Shown piece by piece: positions 1 to 8,547 of a stretch of DNA of 64,000 nucleotides. This DNA is from Clostridia bacterium (GTDB lineage Bacteria > Bacillota > Clostridia > RUG12999): NCBI GenBank assembly GCA_022801925.1, contig JAAWTG010000014.1, positions 1 to 64,000 on the forward strand. The letters run 5' to 3'. Made by a program: the position numbers and the translations under genes. The notes under the pieces are model-generated. The model ran no database searches, had not been told where the DNA came from, and worked only from the letters and a program-made list of their open reading frames with translations. Within the stretch, counting starts at the first letter, position 1, and each line of letters begins with the position of its first letter.

Positions 1-114
1 GACTCCGTATGAGTTACGAAGTCAGTATGTTGTCTAGTACTATTAACTTACCATAGTGTGCTTTTTTTGTACTGTCTGCACAAACTGGTTCAGTTCAAAG
101 ATAGGAATGCTTTT

Positions 115-759
115 TTAAATCCGTGCAACGCTGCCAATAATCGCTTCTTTGATATCTTGTACACGGTGATAGTCCTGAATAAACGCATCAAATGTACTGT
201 CCTGCAAAACAAAAACGCCGTAGTCGCAGTCAAACAAATAGTAATTACTGCCGCTTCTGGCGCAGGCTGCCATATGTACGTTGTCCTGCTGCTGGCGGTA
301 TACTATCATGGCAAGCTGGACAGGATTTGCCGGATTGAACACCATACTGCCGTTCACTACGTTTCGGATACCGCCCGTCATCCCTGCATATCCCGCTGAT
401 TCCGCCACCTGGTGCGGGTCTATCGCCGCGGTCTGCTGCGCGCCTATCAGCATTTGATACAGGTTCCCAAGCGCCTTCGACATACAATTATCATATTGGT
501 TTTGTATCAACGCTTCCCACAGTTCCTGTTTCTCCAACAATCCGCTGCGAATGAAGGGAAGTTTGATTCCCAAATTATCAAATGCTGTAAGCGGCGTTTC
601 CAGTCTGCCGCTGAGCGTTGTTGCCTGCACCAAATAAGCGGCGGTCACTGCCAGACAAATACCTTCTTCGACCTGTCCCAGTTTCACGCCCAGATAGGAC
701 GCCAATTTCCCCCTTCCAAGCCGCCGACCTGTTTCCAAATATTGTTCTACTCCCGCCAT
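115..759 (-). CDS. Uncharacterised protein, possible YopT-like (papain-fold) cysteine peptidase
   Basis: A 214-residue protein with no signal peptide or membrane segment. The start at 759 is chosen over the longer upstream reading because AAGGAGGACA lies directly before this ATG. Three spaced motifs resemble the catalytic triad of YopT-type cysteine peptidases: Cys35 in GICLAVTAAYL, His162 in NVHMAAC, and Asp177 in LFDCDYGVF. The His-to-Asp distance (15 residues) and the aromatic-rich strand after His fit that family. The function is inferred from this pattern only; no overall family match is certain. The gene lies downstream of a terminator and looks monocistronic. Bases 1-114 beyond its stop hold nothing I recognise. 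Confidence 0.7.
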   Translation of the reverse strand: MAGVEQYLETGRRLGRGKLASYLGVKLGQVEEGICLAVTAAYLVQATTLSGRLETPLTAFDNLGIKLPFIRSGLLEKQELWEALIQNQYDNCMSKALGNLYQMLIGAQQTAAIDPHQVAESAGYAGMTGGIRNVVNGSMVFNPANPVQLAMIVYRQQQDNVHMAACARSGSNYYLFDCDYGVFVLQDSTFDAFIQDYHRVQDIKEAIIGSVARI

Positions 760-881
760 TGTGTCCTCCTTCCCGCCTGCGGCTGTCTGATTCTGTGATT
801 GCCGCAACTTGCTTTATACTATCATTGTATGGTACAAACCTTGCTTTTATGCTTTCATGGCGGAAAACCTTGTCTTTATGC

Positions 882-919
882 AAAAAACGCCTGCTGCCAA
901 AAAGGCAACAGACGTTTTG
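882..919 (-). terminator. Intrinsic terminator after the grpB-like gene
   Basis: On the minus strand a stem AACGTCTGTTGCC / GGCAGCAGGCGTT (with two G-T type pairs) and a five-base T loop is followed by a run of Ts. It begins immediately after the stop codon of the GrpB-like gene and closes that three-gene operon. Confidence 0.8.
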
Positions 920-1492
920 CTAAATTGTATATCGACCGTGGTATTGTTCTTTTGCGATCCCAGTATACCGCCGCACAAATTCCGTTTTGTCTTGTGTATA
1001 GGCATCGCGGTCGTGTTCAAACAAGTTCCACAGCTTTTGTTTCAGCGTTTCATATTCTTTCGCCACATCAGGATATGCCTCCAGATAATCTCTGAAATAG
1101 AGTTCATCATGGTCGCCTACCAGACGTACATGCACATGAAAGACGCGCTCTGCAAACCCTTCCGGCGTATATCCCTTGTTCAGTGAAATTCGTTTTTGCT
1201 CTTCCGACATGCGAAGATACCCGCCGCGCTCTAACTTTTGCGCTGCGCTTTGCAGGGCAGTCCGGTCTGCCGTCTCCACCAAAATATCAACAATCGGTTT
1301 CGCCCAAATGGCGGAAACCGCCGTACTTCCAATGTGGCTGATACGTAGCACTTCTGTTTCCGGCAGCAAACGCCGCAGTTGTTTTTCCTCCTCCGCATAC
1401 CACTGCGCCCAGCAGTCTCGGTGCGGCTCCAACACAATGGGAAAAAGCTGCCACAATTCCTCCAGCGTCATTTCATTTAGCTGTTTTTTCAT
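920..1492 (-). CDS. GrpB family (UPF0157) nucleotidyltransferase-like protein
   Basis: A 190-residue cytoplasmic protein of the GrpB/UPF0157 family, which has a nucleotidyltransferase-like fold. The family hallmarks are visible: RISHIGSTAV near residue 50, the acidic KPIVDILVE segment after it, and HVHVRLVGDHDELYFRDYL in the middle. Length matches the family (about 170-190). The start has GGAGAGG just upstream. The gene is the last of an operon after the SLH/VWA protein and the dCMP deaminase, separated by 25 nt. The biochemical role of the family is poorly defined, so the substrate cannot be given. Confidence 0.88.
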   Translation of the reverse strand: MKKQLNEMTLEELWQLFPIVLEPHRDCWAQWYAEEEKQLRRLLPETEVLRISHIGSTAVSAIWAKPIVDILVETADRTALQSAAQKLERGGYLRMSEEQKRISLNKGYTPEGFAERVFHVHVRLVGDHDELYFRDYLEAYPDVAKEYETLKQKLWNLFEHDRDAYTQDKTEFVRRYTGIAKEQYHGRYTI

Positions 1493-1517
1493 GTTCCTCT
1501 CCCTGCGTATTATGTAC

Positions 1518-2003
1518 TCAATATCCCATTTGGTCTGTCAGGGAATCGTCCTGTTCAATCCACTGCGTCACAGGAATTTCGCGGAAGCTGTCCTCCGTAT
1601 CGCGAATGATAATGGTGGTGATACCTGCGTTGATTACCAGCCGTTTGCACATGGTGCAGGAACTGGAATTTTCAATCAGGTTACCGTTTTCCTCCCGCCC
1701 CACCAGATACAAGACCGCGCCAAGCATATCCCGTCGTGCCGCGCTGATGATAGCGTTGGCTTCCGCATGGACAGACCGGCACATTTCATAGCGTTCTCCG
1801 CGCGGAATCTGCAATTTGTTGCGCATACAATAGCCGAGTTCATTGCAGTTTTTTCTGCCCCGCGGCGCGCCGTTATATCCGGTGGAAATAATCTCATCAT
1901 TCTTCACAATAATCGCGCCGTAGCTGCGCCGCAAACAAGTGCTTCTGTTGCGCACCGCGTCCGCAATGTCCAAATAGTAATTATGCTTATCTCTGCGTTG
2001 CAT
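1518..2003 (-). CDS. dCMP deaminase family protein (ComE operon protein 2-like)
   Basis: A zinc-dependent cytidine/deoxycytidylate deaminase-type protein of 161 residues. The zinc site is visible as His79-Ala-Glu81 (SVHAEANAII) with Cys116 and Cys119 (SSSCTMCKRLV); Glu81 is the expected proton shuttle. The N-terminal SYGAIIVKNDEIISTGYNG segment is typical of dCMP deaminase, which supplies dUMP for thymidylate synthesis, and of ComEB in Bacillus. It starts 17 nt after the upstream SLH/VWA gene with GGGATGAG as ribosome binding site, so it is probably cotranscribed. No competence genes are nearby, so dCMP deamination is the safer call. Confidence 0.88.
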   Translation of the reverse strand: MQRRDKHNYYLDIADAVRNRSTCLRRSYGAIIVKNDEIISTGYNGAPRGRKNCNELGYCMRNKLQIPRGERYEMCRSVHAEANAIISAARRDMLGAVLYLVGREENGNLIENSSSCTMCKRLVINAGITTIIIRDTEDSFREIPVTQWIEQDDSLTDQMGY

Positions 2004-2020
2004 CTCTCATCCCTGCCTTT

Positions 2021-4069
2021 TTATTTTTTCAAATAATTCGCCATGCCGACCAACTGTATAAATTCCGCCCGCAGTCCAAAAATATCTTCCCCGATTGCGC
2101 CGCGCGCTTGCTCTATCACCTGTTCATAGGTTGCATTGCCTGCATATTCCGACTGATTGAGCAGCATACCAAATTGTGCAACTGCTGATGCAAACCGGAA
2201 ATTGTCGCTTATTTCTGCGGTCTGTGGTTCCACCGTTTTCTGCATGAGTTTGCTTTCCTGTTCGCCCGGCTCTTTATAGCGCAGATTGACGCAAAACCAC
2301 TCTTTGCTTGGGACTGTCACACTGTCCTGATAGCGCAAACCACTGTCCGGCGTTTCCCCTTTCTGCGCTGGAACAATCTCATACAGCGCTGTCACCGTGT
2401 GTCCTGCGCCCAATTCTCCCGCGTCTTTTTTATCGTTTTCAAAATCTTCACGGTTTAGCAACCGGTTTTCATATCCCACCAAGCGATATTCCTTCACATA
2501 GGCAGGATTAAATTCTATTTGCAGTTTCACGTCATCCGCCACGGTGAACAGCGTTTTCGTCATATCGTCTACCAGCACTTTTTTGGCTTCTTTCGCATTG
2601 TCAATATAGGCGTAGTTTCCGTCGCCTTTGTCTGCCAAGGTTTCCATACGGGCGTCTTTATAATTCCCCATACCGAATCCCAAAACGCTGAGATAAATAC
2701 CGCTGTCCCGTTTTCCGCTGATTAATTCGTCCAGTTCCGCCTGAGAACTGCCGCCAATGTTAAAATCGCCGTCCGTACACAAAATAACGCGGTTGTTGCC
2801 GTCTACGCGATTCTTTTCTGCGGTCTCATACGCCAACTGTATGCCCGCTTCCCCATAAGTACCGCCGCCCGCTCGCAAAGAATCCAGAACTTCCAAAATG
2901 GTTTCCTTTTCATTTCCGTCCGCGCCGTCTAACGCCACCTTTGTTCCGCTGGCATAGGTCACAATCGAAATACGGTCTCGTCCGTCCAAGTTTTCCAGCA
3001 GCATGTTCATCGCTTTTTTCACCAGCGGCAGACGGTTTGCGCTATACATAGAACCGGACACGTCAATCAATAAAACCAAATTGCTGGGCTGACGTTCTTC
3101 TTTCTCTATCTCCCGTCCTTTGACGCCAACAAGCGCCAGTCTGTTCTGCGGATTCCACGGACAATCGCCGACCTCCGCCGTGATGGATACCGGATCGCTG
3201 CCTGTCGCACCCGGATAGTCATAATCAAAATAGTTCATCAATTCTTCTGTGCGGATACTGCCTGCCTTGGGGTAGTCTCCCCGCAGGATAAACCGCCGCA
3301 TGTTGCTGTACGACGCCGTATCCACATCAATGGAAAAGGTGGAACCGGGCGTTTGCGACGTTTTGTGGAAAATATTTTCCTCCTGCGCGTTATATTCCTC
3401 TGCGTTCATGTCATTATACGAATAAGGCGGCATTGGTATCGGCGCCGGCATCGCCGCGTCTGTAAAAACAGCGCCCGGCGCTACTTGCGTACTTCCGACA
3501 GCGCCGCCACCGCTGCTATATCCTTTGCCATTCCACAGGTCATCTTCTTGTTCCTGCGGTTCTACTTTGCTTGCGTTAAACAAAAGCTGCGCAATATCAC
3601 CGCGCGGCGCAAATTCGCCCATGACCGCCGCGATACCGTCCAAATATCCCAAATCGATTGCCTGCGTCATATATCCAATGGGATACTCTGCTTGCACGCC
3701 GTATGCCGCAAGCACCATTTTCACCGCATCTTCATATAAGACCGGTTCTTCCGGTCGAAACGTTCCGTCCTCATAGCCATTGATAATACCTGCCTGTTTT
3801 GCTGCCAAAATATCCTTGTATCCCCAATACTCTGCGGCAACATCTGAAAATCCGTGTTCCGCCTGTTCGCTCAAATGCAGGGCAGTCACTATCATTTTTG
3901 CAAATTCCGCCCGCGTCACCGTTCGGTTTAACGCCAAGTCTCCTGTGGTATCTCCTGTCATGATTTTCTGCTGCTGTACATACTCCAGCGCTTCCTGCTG
4001 CGGCGCAGCAAAAACCGCCATACCACACAGCAATGTTGTTCCCAGAAACAACGCAATTCCTTTTTTCAT
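2021..4069 (-). CDS. Secreted SLH-domain protein with von Willebrand factor A domain (YfbK-like)
   Basis: A 682-residue exported protein. The ATG at 4069 is preferred because AAAGGAGGAAGG precedes it and a signal peptide (MKKG, hydrophobic core, AVFAAP) follows at once. Residues about 25-165 form three S-layer homology repeats (motifs such as GIINGYEDGTFRPEEP) that anchor proteins to cell-wall polymers. Next is the YfbK-type N-terminal region (DVDTASYSNMRRFI) and a VWA domain with an intact MIDAS motif DVSGSMYS near residue 336, plus T and D metal ligands downstream (GGTYGEAG, CTDGDFN). The C-terminal region resembles DUF3520. SLH plus VWA suggests a metal-dependent adhesion or scaffold protein on the cell surface. 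It heads a three-gene operon with a dCMP deaminase and a GrpB-like protein, whose link to it is unclear. Confidence 0.9.
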   Translation of the reverse strand: MKKGIALFLGTTLLCGMAVFAAPQQEALEYVQQQKIMTGDTTGDLALNRTVTRAEFAKMIVTALHLSEQAEHGFSDVAAEYWGYKDILAAKQAGIINGYEDGTFRPEEPVLYEDAVKMVLAAYGVQAEYPIGYMTQAIDLGYLDGIAAVMGEFAPRGDIAQLLFNASKVEPQEQEDDLWNGKGYSSGGGAVGSTQVAPGAVFTDAAMPAPIPMPPYSYNDMNAEEYNAQEENIFHKTSQTPGSTFSIDVDTASYSNMRRFILRGDYPKAGSIRTEELMNYFDYDYPGATGSDPVSITAEVGDCPWNPQNRLALVGVKGREIEKEERQPSNLVLLIDVSGSMYSANRLPLVKKAMNMLLENLDGRDRISIVTYASGTKVALDGADGNEKETILEVLDSLRAGGGTYGEAGIQLAYETAEKNRVDGNNRVILCTDGDFNIGGSSQAELDELISGKRDSGIYLSVLGFGMGNYKDARMETLADKGDGNYAYIDNAKEAKKVLVDDMTKTLFTVADDVKLQIEFNPAYVKEYRLVGYENRLLNREDFENDKKDAGELGAGHTVTALYEIVPAQKGETPDSGLRYQDSVTVPSKEWFCVNLRYKEPGEQESKLMQKTVEPQTAEISDNFRFASAVAQFGMLLNQSEYAGNATYEQVIEQARGAIGEDIFGLRAEFIQLVGMANYLKK

Positions 4070-4273
4070 TCTGCCTTCCTCCTTTTGTTCCATAAAAGGG
4101 TCGTCCCGCTGCTAAGCGAATGGTTCTTAAGCATTCGTCCTGACGCAGCATAAGAAAAAACGCCCTTTTGAAATAGAAAATGGTACCCGCCGCGCGGGAA
4201 AGGCAGTGAGGGTCTGCCCCTTGGGTACATATCTGTCGTACCAGCTTCCCTCATACTTTTATTATGCCATAAT

Positions 4274-4296
4274 GTACTTTTTGGCGCAAAAAGTAC
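4274..4296. repeat. Inverted repeat, 10-bp arms
   Basis: GTACTTTTTG and CAAAAAGTAC are perfect reverse complements around GCG. It is the first of three consecutive hairpins between recG and the SLH/VWA gene. Confidence 0.7.
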
Positions 4297-4327
4297 CAAA
4301 ACATGTGGAATCCTGAACTTTTTATTC

Positions 4328-4360
4328 ATGAAATCTTCGGACACGTGCCGAAGATTTCAT
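4328..4360. repeat. Inverted repeat, 13-bp arms
   Basis: Perfect arms (4328-4340 and 4348-4360) around a seven-base ACACGTG loop. No T-run follows on either strand, so a simple intrinsic terminator is unlikely. Confidence 0.75.
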
Positions 4361-4377
4361 ACCCTACAGCGTTCGGA

Positions 4378-4396
4378 GTGCCGCGTCACGCGGCAC
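4378..4396. repeat. Inverted repeat, 8-bp GC-rich arms
   Basis: GTGCCGCG and CGCGGCAC pair perfectly around TCA; the third hairpin in this spacer. Confidence 0.7.
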
Positions 4397-4583
4397 GACA
4401 CGCGAGTGAAGAACGGTGGCAGGGGGAATCCCCAAGGGGGGATGAATCGACGGCGTAGGCCGGAGAGAATCCCTTCTTGGAAAATAGTATACCACAAAAA
4501 AATGCAATATTCAACAATCAATTGCTATCGTTTTCATTTCATTTTTTGAAAAAAAGCACGCCCGACAACGGTAACCTGCCCCT

Positions 4584-6632
4584 CTAGCTGATGGTTCCGG
4601 GCGCGACCTTGTCTCGGAACAGCTCCCGAATTTTTTCCCGCAGCAGTCGGTGTTCTTCCTTTTTTAGCTGCGGGTCTTGCTGCAGCAATTTTTTTGCCGC
4701 TTCCTGTACTTCCTTCAGCACAGCGACATCTGTCAACAAATCTGCAATTTTCAGCGTCGGCATACCGTGCTGGCGCGTGCCCAGAAAATCGCCCGGTCCG
4801 CGCAGTTCCAAATCCTTACGTGCAATTTCAAATCCATCTGTTGTCTTTGCCATAATTCCCAGTCGCTGCCGCGTCTCCTGATTTTTTCCCTGATTGAACA
4901 AAATGCAAAACGACTGCTCGCTGCCCCTGCCAACACGTCCGCGAATCTGGTGCAGCTGTGACAGTCCGAACCGCTCTGCATTTTCTACCACCATCACCGT
5001 CGCATTGGGGACATTAACCCCTACTTCAATCACGGTTGTGGAGACCAGAATTTGTGTTTCACCTGCCGCAAACCGCTGCATAATTTCATTTTTCTGTTTG
5101 GGACGCATTTTCCCATGCAGCAGTTCCACCTGATAATGCGGAAACAGCATGGCAAGCTGTCCGGCAAGTTCTGTCGCCGCTTTGGTGTCCATTTTTTCCG
5201 ATTCCTCCACCAAGGGACAGACTACATATGTCTGCCGCCCGGCGGCAACGTGTTTCCCGACAAACCCATAGGCACGGTCGCGAAGTTCTTCTTCAATCAC
5301 ATAAGTTTTCACCGGTGTGCGCCCCGGCGGCATTTCATTTACCACTGAAATGTCCAAATCACCATATAATATCAATGCAAGCGTCCGCGGAATAGGCGTT
5401 GCCGACATCACTAACATGTGCGGACTGCCGCCTTTTTGGCTAAGTTTCGCCCGCTGGTTCACACCGAACCGGTGCTGTTCGTCCGTTACCACCAGCCCCA
5501 GATTTGCGAATTCTACCGCATCTTCAATCAATGCGTGTGTACCAATCACACATTTCGCGCTGCCGCTGCAAATACGCGCAATTGTCTCCTGTTTCTTTTT
5601 GCCTGTCACGCTGCCTGTTAAAAGCGCCACATCTTCCTCCGCAAAATAGTGCAGCGCCGTTTCATAATGCTGGCTGGCAAGCACCTCTGTCGGCGCCATC
5701 AATGCGCCCTGCATCCCTTGCTGCACTGCCGCCCAAATTGCTGCAAACGCCACCACCGTCTTTCCGCTGCCCACGTCCCCTTGCACCAACCGGCTCATAG
5801 GCGTGTCTTTTTCCAAATCCGCCGCAATTTCTTTTAGCACGTTTTGCTGCGCCCCTGTCAAGGAAAACGGCAGTTTCTCTTTAAATTCTTGCATGGCTTC
5901 CCGCGCAGGTATCACAGGTGCGTGCTCCGTGTGCTTGACCTGTTTCATGCTGAACAATCCCAATTGCAGCATGAGCAGTTCCTCAAACACCAGCCTGTAG
6001 CGCGCAATGTTATAGTCGTCCATATTCTGCGGAAAATGGATAGAGGAAATGGCATAGTTGATTTCACTCAGTCCGTATTCCTCCCGCACCCAGGCGGGAA
6101 TATATTCCTTGATTTTTCCGCCCATCATGTCCAGACAGTTTTTGGCAATGGCGCGAATATTTTTTTGGTATAGCTTGTCCGTCAGCGCATAGGTGGGCAC
6201 GACGCGTCCAGTATGTAAATTGCTGTCCAGCGGTTCATAAGTAGGATTGGTAATTTGCTTTTTGCCATATTTGATGCTGACCTTGCCATAAAACTGATAG
6301 GTCTTGCCCACCTCAAACACATCTTTGAGATATTTGTTATTGAACCACACCATGTTGGCGAACTCCCCATCATTCTCTACAATCAGGGTATACACCACCA
6401 TGTTGCGTTTGATACGATTCTCCATCATTTCACGGTAAACGGTTCCCTGAAAATAGACCGTCTCGCCGTCCGCCCACTGGTGAATGCTTTTGTAGGAGGA
6501 ACGGTCTTCCACGTAGCGCGGGAAGAAATATAACATGTCTCCTACCGTATGAATGCCGAGTTTTTCCAGCAGTTTCGCTCTGGCTTCCCCAACACCCTTT
6601 ACATATTTAATGCTTTTTTTCATTTCCTCCAT
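4584..6632 (-). CDS. recG: ATP-dependent DNA helicase RecG
   Basis: A 682-residue RecG, which remodels stalled replication forks and branch-migrates Holliday junctions. The start at 6632 has GGAGGA eight bases upstream; a longer upstream reading lacks this. The N-terminal wedge/OB domain covers about residues 1-250. The helicase core has Walker A GDVGSGKT near residue 288, the RecG-specific DEQHRFGV box, motif III MSATPIPRTLAL and motif VI QIRGRVGRG. Near the C terminus LELRGPGDFLGTRQHG matches the RecG helical-hairpin region. Length and all motifs are normal. It follows an XRE regulator by 43 nt and may share its promoter. Confidence 0.98.
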   Translation of the reverse strand: MEEMKKSIKYVKGVGEARAKLLEKLGIHTVGDMLYFFPRYVEDRSSYKSIHQWADGETVYFQGTVYREMMENRIKRNMVVYTLIVENDGEFANMVWFNNKYLKDVFEVGKTYQFYGKVSIKYGKKQITNPTYEPLDSNLHTGRVVPTYALTDKLYQKNIRAIAKNCLDMMGGKIKEYIPAWVREEYGLSEINYAISSIHFPQNMDDYNIARYRLVFEELLMLQLGLFSMKQVKHTEHAPVIPAREAMQEFKEKLPFSLTGAQQNVLKEIAADLEKDTPMSRLVQGDVGSGKTVVAFAAIWAAVQQGMQGALMAPTEVLASQHYETALHYFAEEDVALLTGSVTGKKKQETIARICSGSAKCVIGTHALIEDAVEFANLGLVVTDEQHRFGVNQRAKLSQKGGSPHMLVMSATPIPRTLALILYGDLDISVVNEMPPGRTPVKTYVIEEELRDRAYGFVGKHVAAGRQTYVVCPLVEESEKMDTKAATELAGQLAMLFPHYQVELLHGKMRPKQKNEIMQRFAAGETQILVSTTVIEVGVNVPNATVMVVENAERFGLSQLHQIRGRVGRGSEQSFCILFNQGKNQETRQRLGIMAKTTDGFEIARKDLELRGPGDFLGTRQHGMPTLKIADLLTDVAVLKEVQEAAKKLLQQDPQLKKEEHRLLREKIRELFRDKVAPGTIS

Positions 6633-6675
6633 CTTGCCGTTCCTCCATACCATTATTTCCTTTGTACCAATCAAT

Positions 6676-7707
6676 TTACTGCATTAATTCTTGCCACCGT
6701 TTGTCGCCCTTCAAAAAATCAAAAGTTTCATCCTCTCGGAACTGCTTTTGCAAATTCTGTTTCAATCCTGCCAAAAATTCTTCCTGCAGCGGCTGAAATG
6801 CCATGTGTTCATAGAGCGGAGACGCGCGAAATGCACTGATTTCCTTTAGACTTGCCATCATGTTCTCCGCGATTGCAATGGTTTTATCGGTGTCCTGTTC
6901 CACCACCGCCAATTCTAATTCGGCAGAAATCCCATGGTATTCTCCCATATCAAACGTTTGCGCCAACTGTTTTTGTTTTTCCACCAGCATACGCGCTTTT
7001 TCCCTGTCGTTTTCCTGCATGCGCAACAGATAAATGCTGTGCAGTACCATGCTCATCATTTGATAGCCGCTGAACAACAACTCCTCATACGCCTGATATG
7101 CCTCACGTATACGGTCTGTCTTGCTGTAAATAACCGCCTGTTTTCGTTTCCGCTCGGGATTCTGCGCGGAAAAATATTGCAGGTATTCCTCCGCTTTTTC
7201 ATATTGTTCTTTTCTCACATAAAAGCTAAATAATGCGTCTGCGGCAGTCTCCCTAACCTGCTCGCTGCCGCTGTTCAATGCGCAGGTATACCATTTTGTG
7301 ATATCGCCGTCATATGTTTCACTGCCCTTGATTTTCTTCACACACCGCTGTGCGTCCAGTACCAGCGCCATACGAAACAGCAGCGTTTCACAGTTTGGAT
7401 ACCGCTGTATTTGCTTTTTTGCCCACGCAAATGTGTCCGCATAGGATTCCTTTTTCAGTTTGCCGTCCAATTCCTCAATCAACGCATTCACTTCGTCGTT
7501 CGTCAGTTCTTGCTGAAAGGACAGCAAAATATCCGTCGTTATATCCAGCAATCTGGCAATGGGCGCAAGCAAGGTGATGTCCGGCATGGAATTTCCGTTT
7601 TCCCATTTGTTCACCGCCGGCGTACTCACGCCGAGCCGATTCGCCATCTCCTCCTGCGTTAGCCCTATTTTCTTTCTGTTGCTGCGTATCACTTCTCCTA
7701 TTTGCAT
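6676..7707 (-). CDS. XRE family transcriptional regulator with helical-repeat C-terminal domain
   Basis: A 343-residue protein. Residues 1-60 are a Cro/CI-type helix-turn-helix (IGLTQEEMANRLGVSTPAVNKWENG). The remaining about 270 residues are rich in paired amphipathic helices and look like TPR-type repeats, as in peptide- or protein-sensing regulators. The start is the ATG followed by CAAATAGG, with AGGAGG nine bases upstream; an overlapping out-of-frame ATG lies just before it. A good promoter is upstream. recG lies directly downstream, but nothing indicates that this regulator controls it. The target and ligand are unknown. Confidence 0.9.
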   Translation of the reverse strand: MQIGEVIRSNRKKIGLTQEEMANRLGVSTPAVNKWENGNSMPDITLLAPIARLLDITTDILLSFQQELTNDEVNALIEELDGKLKKESYADTFAWAKKQIQRYPNCETLLFRMALVLDAQRCVKKIKGSETYDGDITKWYTCALNSGSEQVRETAADALFSFYVRKEQYEKAEEYLQYFSAQNPERKRKQAVIYSKTDRIREAYQAYEELLFSGYQMMSMVLHSIYLLRMQENDREKARMLVEKQKQLAQTFDMGEYHGISAELELAVVEQDTDKTIAIAENMMASLKEISAFRASPLYEHMAFQPLQEEFLAGLKQNLQKQFREDETFDFLKGDKRWQELMQ

Positions 7708-7757
7708 TCATTCGTTCCTCCTGTGCTTTTAAACTCGCATCGGCCTCTGCTGTCTTT

Positions 7758-7786
7758 ATCATATCATACAGGAACGAAAAATACAA
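7758..7786 (-). promoter_or_regulatory. Promoter of the XRE regulator gene (and perhaps recG)
   Basis: Reading leftward, TTGTAT (7781-7786) and TATGAT (7758-7763) are separated by 17 bp, about 50 bp before the start codon. Confidence 0.7.
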
Positions 7787-7824
7787 TGGAACAGTTGTTA
7801 ACTTATAGAAAATATTTTTAACTA

Positions 7825-7944
7825 TTATTCAAATTCATTTCTCAGCATGGAATAATACAATCTGCCTACATATTGATTATCCATGTAGAAATAATCGCGC
7901 AGGGTACCTTCGTAAACGAAGCCGCATTTTTTCTCTGTATCTAT
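7825..7944 (-). pseudogene. C-terminal remnant of a GNAT (RimJ/RimL-type) acetyltransferase
   Basis: Translating the minus strand gives an open stretch of 39 codons bounded by stops. It reads like the extreme C terminus of a RimJ/RimL-type N-acetyltransferase: EKKCGFVYEGTLRDYF followed by an aromatic segment and YYSMLRNEFE before a normal stop. The rest of the gene is gone; the stop of an intact GNAT gene lies 14 nt upstream. I read it as the leftover of a second acetyltransferase gene lost by deletion. Confidence 0.65.
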
Positions 7945-7957
7945 TCATCTATCGCAA

Positions 7958-8446
7958 TCATAACATGCATCGCATAATGATGTCTTCTTCGTTATCTCCT
8001 GTTTCTGTTTCAACGGCTTCAAACCCCAATCTCTGATATAAAGTGAGCGCCGGATTTGATTTTTGTACCGATAAAGAAACAGCAGCATATCCCATCTCCC
8101 GCAGCCTACACAGCACCGTTTTCATTAGCGCAGTTCCTATACCGCGCCTACGGTATCCGTCATAAACCGCAAGCGCCAGTGAAGGCGTATCATCATCAAT
8201 ATGTCCATAGTCGTTCATGATTCTGACCCATACAGCCCCAACTACTTTTTCCCCTGCAACTGCTACAAAACCACAATCGCTTTTTTCTTTCCCAAAATCC
8301 CGTACATAAACCTGTAATGACGGCTCATATATAATATCCCGCGGCGGTTTTTGCATTCCTTCGGGGATATAAATTGCTTCGTAGAGAAAATCGTCCAGCA
8401 GATGATACTCCGTTTCTTGTAGCTCCCTGATACTATAATTCATCAT
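7958..8446 (-). CDS. GNAT family N-acetyltransferase
   Basis: A 162-residue GCN5-related acetyltransferase that would transfer an acetyl group from acetyl-CoA to an unknown amine. The acetyl-CoA loop is seen in YDGYRRRGIGTALMKTVL (about residues 94-111), preceded by the beta4 strand SLALAV and followed by AVSLSVQKSNPALTLYQRLGFEAV. The start has AGGAGTGC upstream and a clear promoter. It lies between the purine operon terminator and the remnant of another acetyltransferase. The substrate cannot be predicted. Confidence 0.9.
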   Translation of the reverse strand: MMNYSIRELQETEYHLLDDFLYEAIYIPEGMQKPPRDIIYEPSLQVYVRDFGKEKSDCGFVAVAGEKVVGAVWVRIMNDYGHIDDDTPSLALAVYDGYRRRGIGTALMKTVLCRLREMGYAAVSLSVQKSNPALTLYQRLGFEAVETETGDNEEDIIMRCML

Positions 8447-8480
8447 GCACTCCTATATTTCCAAAAAATACTGTAACTTT

Positions 8481-8509
8481 ATTATACCGCAAAACACCAA
8501 ATTTGTCCA
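8481..8509 (-). promoter_or_regulatory. Promoter of the GNAT gene
   Basis: Leftward TGGACA (8504-8509), 17 bp spacer, TATAAT (8481-8486), about 35 bp from the start codon. Confidence 0.75.
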
Positions 8510-8511
8510 TC

Positions 8512-8546
8512 AAAAAAGCTGCATGGCATATTCCATGCAGCTTTTT
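8512..8546 (-). terminator. Intrinsic terminator of the purine operon
   Basis: Leftward stem AAAAAGCTGCATGG / CCATGCAGCTTTTTT with a six-base loop and a U-run, directly after the purD stop. The promoter of the next gene lies just beyond it. Confidence 0.9.
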
Positions 8547-8547
8547 C

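Larger units (their letters stand above)
4070..4583. other. Hairpin-rich intergenic region of 514 bp
   Basis: No convincing gene lies here. The stretch holds three perfect inverted repeats: GTACTTTTTG/CAAAAAGTAC (4274-4296), a 13-bp-arm repeat starting ATGAAATCTTCGG (4328-4360), and GTGCCGCG/CGCGGCAC (4378-4396). A GC-rich tract with runs of G and C (about 4420-4445) follows. The promoter of the SLH/VWA gene must lie in the left part, but I could not assign it. The makeup resembles the argG-argH spacer and differs from coding DNA on either side. Confidence 0.6.

Noticed and set aside
4066-4344. 92-codon minus-strand open frame upstream of the SLH/VWA gene
   Set aside because: It runs across inverted repeats into the SLH/VWA start and has no ribosome binding site at its ATG; probably a by-product of the repeat-rich spacer.
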